From assembly GCA_963533935.1 (NCBI GenBank), contig CAUSQL010000024.1, forward strand, positions 1 through 21,150: a stretch of DNA of 21,150 nucleotides, given 5' to 3'. This DNA comes from CAUSKK01 sp963533935 (GTDB lineage Bacteria > Pseudomonadota > Gammaproteobacteria > Cardiobacteriales > Cardiobacteriaceae). Within the stretch, counting starts at the first letter, position 1; every line of letters starts with the position of its first letter. Both the position numbers and the translations under genes were made by a program. The notes beneath the pieces were generated by a model. The model made no database searches, was not told the origin of the DNA, and was given only the letters and a program-made list of their open reading frames with translations. Below are positions 15,794 to 21,150 of this stretch, piece by piece.

Positions 15794-17074
15794 ATGTTTT
15801 TTCGCATGCTATGGCAGCAGTGGCGCCAGGATTTAGGCCGTAAATCCCTGGCCCTGGCCACCATCTTTCTCGCCGCCGCCCTCATCGCCGGGCTGCTGGC
15901 GGTCTCCGTGGACATCGGCGACAAGATGTCCAAGGAACTGAAGTCCTACGGGGCGAACATTCTCGTGGAGCCGGCCGGCGGCGCCCTGCTGCCGGCGGAC
16001 ATGGCCGGCGAGCAGTATTACCTGGAGCAGAAATCCCTGCCGGCGGTGATGGACATCTTCTGGCGCAACAATATCTTCGGCTTCGCGCCGCTGCTGCGCG
16101 GCAAGCTTGCGGTAGCCGGCCAGGAGACCAGCGCCCTCGGTACCTACTTCGACGCGCCGCTGCCGCTGGCCGACGACAAGAATTTCCACACGGGCCAGAA
16201 AGCCGTCAGCGCCTTCTGGCAGATTCAGGGCGCCTGGCCCGCGGACCGCTGGCAGAGCGGTGAGACCGTGGAACTGCTGGCCGGGGTGAAATTGGCCCAG
16301 GCGCGGGGCTGGACGCTGGGCCAGCAGCTGCCGCTGGCCTCCACGGCGGAACCGGCTAAAACCTTAAGGGGGAAAATCGTCGGCATCGTCAGCAGCGGCG
16401 CCGAGCAGGACAATCAGCTGGTGCTGCCGCTGGCGCCCTTGCAGGAATTGCTGGGGCTGAAGGATAAAATCAGCGCCATTCAGGTGGCGGCCATGACCGT
16501 GCCGGAGAACGATTTATCGCGCAAGGCCCACGAGAACCCTTCCGCCCTGGACGCCAAGCAGTACGATCAGTGGTATTGCACCGCCTACGTGTCCACCATC
16601 GCCCACCAGCTGGAAGAGGCGATTCCCGGCGCGGTGGTGAAGCCCCTGTGGCAGGTGGCCGCCTCGGAGGGTTTAATCATCGGCAAGATTCAGCTGCTGC
16701 TCATCGTCTGTAGCCTGGCGGCGCTGCTGGCGGCGGCCATGGGCATCGGTTCTTTAACCAGCAGCGGTATCATGGCCCGCAGCCGGGAAATTGGCCTTAT
16801 GCGCGCCCTCGGCGCGAAGACCTGGCAGATTGCCCTGCTCTTCTACGGGGAAGGGCTGCTGCTGGCGCTGCTGGGCGGCCTGCTCGGCTGCCTGGCCGGG
16901 GCGCTGCTGGCCTATTTCATCGGCCAGGCCCTGTTCGCGGCGCCCTTCACCTTTAATTTCATCGTGGTGCCGGTAGTGGTTTTGGCGGCGCTGCTCATCA
17001 GCCTGCTCGGCACCTTCTTCCCGGTGCGGGCCATCAATCGCCGCGTGCCCATCGAGGTGCTCTATGACCGTTGA
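15794..17074 (+). CDS. ABC transporter permease, FtsX/MacB type (first of pair)
   Basis: The product has 426 residues. An N-terminal membrane segment (about 17-38, LALATIFLAAALIAGLLAVS) is followed by a large extracytoplasmic MacB-like domain that begins DIGDKMSKELKSYGANILVE. Three C-terminal membrane helices (about 295-425) include the FtsX-type SREIGLMRALGAK loop that contacts the ATPase. It is homologous in position to Campylobacter Cj1661. AAGGAG lies 5 bases before the ATG. The last 11 bases overlap the second permease, so the two are coupled and probably form a heterodimer. The substrate is unknown; MacB-type systems usually transmit force to the periplasm rather than import a solute. 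Confidence 0.9.
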   Translation: MFFRMLWQQWRQDLGRKSLALATIFLAAALIAGLLAVSVDIGDKMSKELKSYGANILVEPAGGALLPADMAGEQYYLEQKSLPAVMDIFWRNNIFGFAPLLRGKLAVAGQETSALGTYFDAPLPLADDKNFHTGQKAVSAFWQIQGAWPADRWQSGETVELLAGVKLAQARGWTLGQQLPLASTAEPAKTLRGKIVGIVSSGAEQDNQLVLPLAPLQELLGLKDKISAIQVAAMTVPENDLSRKAHENPSALDAKQYDQWYCTAYVSTIAHQLEEAIPGAVVKPLWQVAASEGLIIGKIQLLLIVCSLAALLAAAMGIGSLTSSGIMARSREIGLMRALGAKTWQIALLFYGEGLLLALLGGLLGCLAGALLAYFIGQALFAAPFTFNFIVVPVVVLAALLISLLGTFFPVRAINRRVPIEVLYDR

Positions 17075-18188
17075 TTTCCGCTGGCAATTAATCCTGAAGG
17101 CGCTGCGGCTGAAATGGGCGCGCAGCCTAATCATCATCGGCGCCCTGGCCATCGGCGCGGCCATGGTTACGGCCATGGCGGCCCTCTACTTCGACATCAA
17201 CGAGAAGATGAGCCGGGAACTGCGCTCCTTCGGCGCCAATTTCTACCTGGGTTCCGCCAACGAGGCCAGCTTTAAATTGGCGGACTACGAAGCCATCGTC
17301 GCCGCCCTGCCGCCCCAGCTGTTCCACGCCGCCAGCCCCTACCTCTACGGCATGGCACGCAGCGAGGGCGAACCGCTGGCCCTGGTGGGGGTGGACTTTC
17401 CCGCCCTGCCGCCGCTGGTGCCCTACTGGCAGGTGGAGGGGGCTTGGGTGTCCCAGCCCTTCGACGACCGCAACGCCATGCTGGGGAAAAATCTCGCCAA
17501 ACAGCTGGAGCTGGGCCTGGGGGATTCCATCAGTCTGGTGAAGGAGGGCAAAAAGAAAACCTTTAAAATCAAGGGCATCATCGAAAGCGGCGACGTGATG
17601 GACAGCGTCATGGTGGTGAATATCCGCGTGGCCCAGCAATGGCTCGAGGCCGGCGACAAAATCAGCTACGGCCTGGCCTCCCTGGCCAACGACAACGACG
17701 CAGTTACGGCCCTGGCGGAGAAACTTAGCCGCCGGTATCCGAACCTGGACATTCACCCAATCCGCAAGGTCAGCGCCGCCGAGGGGCAAATTCTCCATAA
17801 AATCAAAGGCTTAATGGGGCTGGTCTGCCTGATTATCCTGCTGCTCTCCAGCCTCTGCGTGAACAGCAGCCTCACCGCCATGACCCAGGAACGGCGGCGG
17901 GAATTCGCCCTACAGCGGGCGCTTGGGGCGCGGAAAAGCGCCATCATGGGTCAGCTCATCGGCGAAACCCTGATTATGGCGCTGGTGGCGGTGGTGCTCG
18001 GCCTGCTGCTCGGCCTGCTGCTGGCGCAGCTGCTGGGCCAGGTGGTGTTCCATTCACCGGTGGCCCTGCGCTGGCCGGTGCTGCCGCTGACCTTCTTTCT
18101 CTCGTTGCTGGTGGCCGCCGTCGCCGTGGCTATCCCGCTGAAAAACGTTCTTTCCCTCCAGGCGGCAACGGTGCTTAAGGGAGCATAA
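17064..18188 (+). CDS. ABC transporter permease, FtsX/MacB type (second of pair)
   Basis: The product (374 residues) has the same layout as the preceding gene: a first membrane segment (about 15-40, SLIIIGALAIGAAMVTAMAA), a periplasmic domain opening DINEKMSRELRSFGANFYLG, and three C-terminal helices with the coupling loop QERRREFALQRALGARKSAI (about 273-292). The matching MS-(K/R)-EL-(K/R)-S-(Y/F)-GAN motifs in both permeases show they arose by duplication. It starts inside the previous gene and ends directly against the ATPase gene (no spacer). It corresponds to Cj1662 in the Campylobacter arrangement. Confidence 0.9.
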   Translation: MTVDFRWQLILKALRLKWARSLIIIGALAIGAAMVTAMAALYFDINEKMSRELRSFGANFYLGSANEASFKLADYEAIVAALPPQLFHAASPYLYGMARSEGEPLALVGVDFPALPPLVPYWQVEGAWVSQPFDDRNAMLGKNLAKQLELGLGDSISLVKEGKKKTFKIKGIIESGDVMDSVMVVNIRVAQQWLEAGDKISYGLASLANDNDAVTALAEKLSRRYPNLDIHPIRKVSAAEGQILHKIKGLMGLVCLIILLLSSLCVNSSLTAMTQERRREFALQRALGARKSAIMGQLIGETLIMALVAVVLGLLLGLLLAQLLGQVVFHSPVALRWPVLPLTFFLSLLVAAVAVAIPLKNVLSLQAATVLKGA

Positions 18189-18842
18189 ATGGACAAAATC
18201 ATCGCCACTGAACATCTAAGCAAGCGCTTCGGCAAGGTTAGCGCCCTGGAAGACATCAACATCGCCGTGGCCGCCGGCGAGTTCGTCGCCATCATGGGTT
18301 CCAGCGGTTCCGGCAAAACCACGCTGATGAATATCCTTTCCTGCCTGGACACGGCCAGCGAAGGCAAGCTGTTTCTAAACGGCACCGATGCGGCGGCCCT
18401 GGACGAGGAGGCGCGGCGGGACTTTCGCGCCCGCACCATCGGCCTGGTCTTCCAGCAATTTCACCTGCTGCCCTACCTGAGCGCCTGTGAAAACGTCATG
18501 CTGGCCCAGTACTACCACAGCGTCATCGACCCGGCGGCGGCGCGGGCGGCGCTGGAGCAGGTGGGCCTGGGCCATCGGGCCGACCATCTGCCGCGGCAGC
18601 TGTCCGGCGGCGAACAGCAGCGGGTGTGCATTGCCCGCGCGCTGATTAACGAGCCGCAGATACTCTTTGCCGACGAGCCCACCGGCAATCTGGACGCGGA
18701 GAACGAGGCCATAGTTTTGGAAATTTTCCGCCGGCTGCACGGCCAGGGCCGCACCATCGTTATGGTTACCCATAACCCGGAGCTGGGCCAACAAACCGAC
18801 CGCATCATTCGCTTGCAGCACGGCCACATCATTGAAGGATAA
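18189..18842 (+). CDS. ABC transporter ATP-binding protein (LolD/MacB type)
   Basis: This is the cytoplasmic ATPase that powers the two preceding permeases. In its 217 residues all nucleotide-binding motifs are intact: Walker A GSSGSGKT (37-44), Q-loop QQF (89-91), signature LSGGEQQR (138-145), Walker B ILFADEPTGNLD (158-169) and the switch His195 in MVTHN. The TGNLD extension is typical of the LolD/MacB/FtsE branch. It begins on the base after the permease stop codon, so translation is coupled. It corresponds in order to Cj1663. Confidence 0.93.
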   Translation: MDKIIATEHLSKRFGKVSALEDINIAVAAGEFVAIMGSSGSGKTTLMNILSCLDTASEGKLFLNGTDAAALDEEARRDFRARTIGLVFQQFHLLPYLSACENVMLAQYYHSVIDPAAARAALEQVGLGHRADHLPRQLSGGEQQRVCIARALINEPQILFADEPTGNLDAENEAIVLEIFRRLHGQGRTIVMVTHNPELGQQTDRIIRLQHGHIIEG

Positions 18843-18846
18843 GTAC

Positions 18847-19395
18847 ATGAAAAAATTAATGTTTTTTGCCCTCCTCGCCCTGTTCGGCTGTAAGGAGGAG
18901 GAACCGGCCCAGGCGGTGGTCGGCGGCGCGGCCCCGGCCATCGTTGCCCTGAACGCCAAGGAGCAGGTGGTTAAGCTGAAGCAGCGGCCGACGCTGCTGA
19001 CCTTCTGGTCGTCCACCTGCGGCATGTGCATTAAGGAACTGAAGGAAATGCAGGCGGTGCGGCCGGCGGCGGTGGACCTGCTGGCCATCAACGTGGACGG
19101 CGTCGATGGGCCCACCCTGGCCGGTTTTATCAGTAAATACGGCCTAACGCTGCCGGTGGCCGCCGACCAGCTGGGAGTTACCGCCGAGCGCTACCGGGTC
19201 AGCGGCACGCCGACCAATTACCTCATCGACGGCCAGGGCAAAATCCTCAAGCAGAAGGCCGGCAGCCTGGCCGGCGACGAGCTGGCCCTGTGGCTCAACG
19301 GCGGTGCTCCGCCGCAGGGGGCCGCGGCCCACAGCAAATTGCTGGCGCTGCGCGCGGGCATGCAGGGGGAAGAATGCGGGCCGGAGCAGCAATAG
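18847..19395 (+). CDS. Thioredoxin-like lipoprotein (TlpA/ResA type)
   Basis: The product (182 residues) has a lipoprotein signal, MKKLMFFALLALFGC, with the lipidated cysteine at 15. The thioredoxin fold carries FWSSTCGMCIKELKEM with redox pair Cys58-Gly-Met-Cys61 and the cis-proline motif SGTPTNYLID (Pro122). It probably reduces disulfides or delivers electrons in the periplasm, perhaps to the DUF2318 cysteines or other partners of the iron system; Campylobacter has two such proteins (Cj1664, Cj1665) in this place. I start it at the ATG at 18847, with GAAGGA 7 bases upstream, because the signal begins there. An extra cysteine near the C-terminus (Cys177) is unusual. Confidence 0.9.
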   Translation: MKKLMFFALLALFGCKEEEPAQAVVGGAAPAIVALNAKEQVVKLKQRPTLLTFWSSTCGMCIKELKEMQAVRPAAVDLLAINVDGVDGPTLAGFISKYGLTLPVAADQLGVTAERYRVSGTPTNYLIDGQGKILKQKAGSLAGDELALWLNGGAPPQGAAAHSKLLALRAGMQGEECGPEQQ

Positions 19396-19398
19396 CCG

Positions 19399-19556
19399 TT
19401 TACAAACAGGGAAAGCGCCCCGCCGTCGGTAAATAGGCATTAAATGGGTTTTTACCGACAGACGGGCGGTTGTTCGACCGTCTCACGCGCTACGCGCTTT
19501 AGCTGTATGTATTTAAGCCCTTAATTACATACAGGGGAAGCGCCCGAGCGTCAGTA
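19399..19556. repeat. Palindromic elements after the transporter operon (half-copy plus cassette-bearing full copy)
   Basis: The half-copy (19399-19433) reads TTTACAAACAGGGAAAGCGC, CCCGCCGTCGGTAAAT. The full copy (19450-19556) has its left arm split by a cassette: GGGCGGTTGTTCGACCGTCT, then CACGCGCTACGCGCTTTAGC. It continues as TGTATGTATTTAAGCCCTTA, ATTACATACAGGGGAAGCGC and CCGAGCGTCAGTAA. No simple terminator with a T-run is visible. Confidence 0.85.
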
Positions 19557-19672
19557 AGAAAGCATAAGGCCGTTAGGCCGAACAGCAGCGAAGCGAAGTG
19601 AGCCCCGCAGGAGCGAACAGCAGCGCAGCGAAGTGAGACCGCTAGGTCGAACAACCGCCCGTCCGTCGGTAA
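19557..19672. repeat. Multi-cassette repeat array
   Basis: Three related cassettes follow one another. Each begins GAAC and has a short hairpin: GGCCGTTAGGCC (19568-19579), then GAACAGCAGCGAAGCGAAGT with GAGCCCCGCAGGAGC, then GAACAGCAGCGCAGCGAAGT with GAGACCGCTAGGTC, and finally GAACAACC leading to GCCCGTCCGTCGGTAAAT. Stem sequences differ between cassettes while the linking sequences are shared. Confidence 0.8.
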
Positions 19673-19750
19673 ATAACCTGAAGCCGGTTTAGACCGGTCA
19701 AAGAAAACCGCAATTTACGCGGCCTACTGCCCCAACGGCCCATTTCCATT

Positions 19751-19830
19751 AATTACCGACAGCAGGGCGCTTTAGCTGTATGTATTTAAGCCCTTAATTA
19801 CATACAGCTAAAGCGCCCCGCTGTATTTAA
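19751..19830. repeat. Palindromic element with matched arm changes, upstream of tatD
   Basis: AATTACCGACAGCAGGGCGC, TTTAGCTGTATGTATTTA, loop AGCCC, TTAATTACATACAGCTAAAG, CGCCCCGCTGTATTTAAA. The inner arms TTTAGCTG and CAGCTAAA match each other rather than the common TTCCCCTG form. The spacer before it (19673-19750) contains the small hairpin CCGGTTTAGACCGG (19684-19697) and nothing else that I can identify. Confidence 0.85.
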
Positions 19831-19853
19831 AACCCATAAAGCAGGAGAAAATC

Positions 19854-20657
19854 ATGCTGCCCTTCAGCGACAGCCATTGCCATCTGGACTACTACCGGAC
19901 GGAGCTGCTGGCCCAGGACCCGCGGGCCCAGCTGGTCAGCGGCGACAGTCCCTCCGCCTGTTGGGCACGGGCCCGGCGGGCCGGAGTGGGCCGGGTCATC
20001 GCCCTTACCGTCGGTGCTGCAAATTTTGACGCCGTAGCCGAGTTGGAGAACCTGGCCGGCGTCTTCCCCGCCTACGGCCTGCACCCGCTCTACCAGGCGG
20101 AGCACCAGCCGGCCCATTTGAATATGTTAGAGAAATATTTAAGGCGGCCGGCCACGGTGGCGTTAGGTGAATGCGGCCTGGACGGGAACGGGCCGGAGCC
20201 GGCGGCCCAGCGCCGCTGCTTCATTGCGCAAATCGGCCTGGGGCGGGAGCTGGCCCTGCCGCTGTTAATCCACAGCCGCGGCGCCCTGGAGGAGGTGCTG
20301 CAACTGCTGCGGCGGGAGCGGGCCGGCGCCTTTGTCATTCACAGCTTCACCGGTTCCGACGTGCAGCTGCAAAAAATCCTGGAGCTGGGCGGCCTAGTCG
20401 GCGTCGGCGGCACCTGCAGCTACCCGCGGGCCCAGCGGCTGCGGCACCAGCTGGCGACACTGCCCGCCGACCGCTACCTGCTGGAAACCGACGGCCCCGA
20501 CCAGCCCCTCTGCGGCCGCCAGGGGGCAGTCAATTATCCGGAGCTGATTCCAATAATCGCGGCGGAGCTGGCGGCCATCCGCGGCGAAGCCCTGGCGGAA
20601 ATTAGCCGCGCCAGCGAGGCCAACTTCCAACGCTTTTTCTTTCCGTCCCACCCCTAA
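19854..20657 (+). CDS. TatD-family metal-dependent hydrolase (putative DNase)
   Basis: The product (267 residues, the usual family size) has the complete TatD metal site: DSHCHLD (His8, His10), GLHP (75-78), GECGLD (Glu106), LLIHSRGA (His140), FVIHSFTG (His163) and LLETDGP (Asp213). Family members are cytoplasmic Mg-dependent nucleases acting on DNA ends, or D-aminoacyl-tRNA hydrolases; the exact activity cannot be told from sequence. GLHP and the overall shape suggest the YjjV side of the family. GGAG lies 7 bases before the ATG. It stands alone between two repeat clusters. Confidence 0.92.
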   Translation: MLPFSDSHCHLDYYRTELLAQDPRAQLVSGDSPSACWARARRAGVGRVIALTVGAANFDAVAELENLAGVFPAYGLHPLYQAEHQPAHLNMLEKYLRRPATVALGECGLDGNGPEPAAQRRCFIAQIGLGRELALPLLIHSRGALEEVLQLLRRERAGAFVIHSFTGSDVQLQKILELGGLVGVGGTCSYPRAQRLRHQLATLPADRYLLETDGPDQPLCGRQGAVNYPELIPIIAAELAAIRGEALAEISRASEANFQRFFFPSHP

Positions 20658-20805
20658 TTACCTACAGTCAAAGCGCCCTGCCGTCGGTAAATGGCAGTTT
20701 AAATACAACGGGGCGCTTCCCCTGTATGTATTTAATGCATTAATTACATACCGGAGAAGCGTGAGTCCGAAGGACGAACAACCGCCCCGTTGTCGGCAAT
20801 TACCA
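20656..20805. repeat. Palindromic element half-copy plus cassette-bearing full copy
   Basis: The half-copy (20656-20693) reads AATTACCTACAGTCAAAGCG, CCCTGCCGTCGGTAAAT. The full copy (20698-20805) reads TTAAATACAACGGGGCGCTT, CCCCTGTATGTATTTAATGC, ATTAATTACATACCGGAGAA, GCG, then the cassette TGAGTCCGAAGGACGAACAA with hairpin GTCCGAAGGAC, then CCGCCCCGTTGTCGGCAATT. It separates convergent tatD and sucB. Confidence 0.88.
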
Positions 20806-20852
20806 TGGCGACAGGGCCATACTCACTAGCCCCGCTGCCACTTGGTGCCGCC

Positions 20853-20877
20853 ATAAAAAAGCCCGCCGGAGCGGGCT
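20853..20877 (-). terminator. Rho-independent terminator of sucB
   Basis: Read on the minus strand, AGCCCGC and GCGGGCT form a 7-bp stem with a 4-base loop (TCCG), followed directly by TTTTTTATGG. The stem is 877-871/866-860 of the 20,000 block, only a few bases after the sucB stop codon. It is the one classical terminator in the window. Confidence 0.92.
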
Positions 20878-20882
20878 GGGAA

Positions 20883-21150
<268 letters not shown>

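Overview
This window is a high-GC bacterial chromosome segment. The gene set suggests a gammaproteobacterium: E. coli-type GshA, HslVU, a PEP-synthase regulator, a RibB with a degenerate RibA half, and a SucB end. Cardiobacteriales is one order that would fit, but I cannot confirm a taxon from sequence alone. One AT-rich patch (about 6900-7910) stands out as acquired DNA.

Layout. Positions 1-69 are the tail of an unidentified gene. A NERD-domain SF1 helicase is on the minus strand (192-2000). Then come ppsR (2299-3111), a 523-residue protein that I read as a very divergent carnitine/choline acyltransferase-fold protein (3141-4712), and a tail-to-tail overlapping small exported or anchored protein on the minus strand (4621-5148). 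gshA follows (5279-6778). The AT-rich island holds one intact orphan gene (7222-7740) and gene debris. An M15 peptidase lipoprotein (8098-8748, minus) diverges from a tightly packed unit hslV-hslU-ribD-ribE-ribBA (8839-13528) that is preceded by a good sigma-32-like promoter. A second unit (14258-19395) encodes a DUF2318 Fe-S membrane protein, two FtsX/MacB-like permeases, an ABC ATPase and a thioredoxin-like lipoprotein. This is the order seen beside FTR1/P19 iron uptake in Campylobacter (Cj1660-Cj1664), but FTR1 and P19 are not in this window. A TatD-family hydrolase (19854-20657) and the 3' end of sucB (minus strand, with its terminator) close the window.

Nearly every gap between transcription units is filled by one family of intergenic palindromes. 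The arm runs roughly TACATACAGGGGAAGCGCCC, then GTCTGTTTGTAAA, and faces its complement across an AT-rich loop. Many copies carry a GC-rich cassette inserted at one fixed point of the arm (after AAGCG). The cassettes contain small hairpins whose stems differ but stay complementary, and one copy has expanded into a 27-bp minisatellite. This modular repeat family, the near absence of GATC (two sites found by eye in 21 kb), and the acyltransferase-like protein are the most unusual things here.
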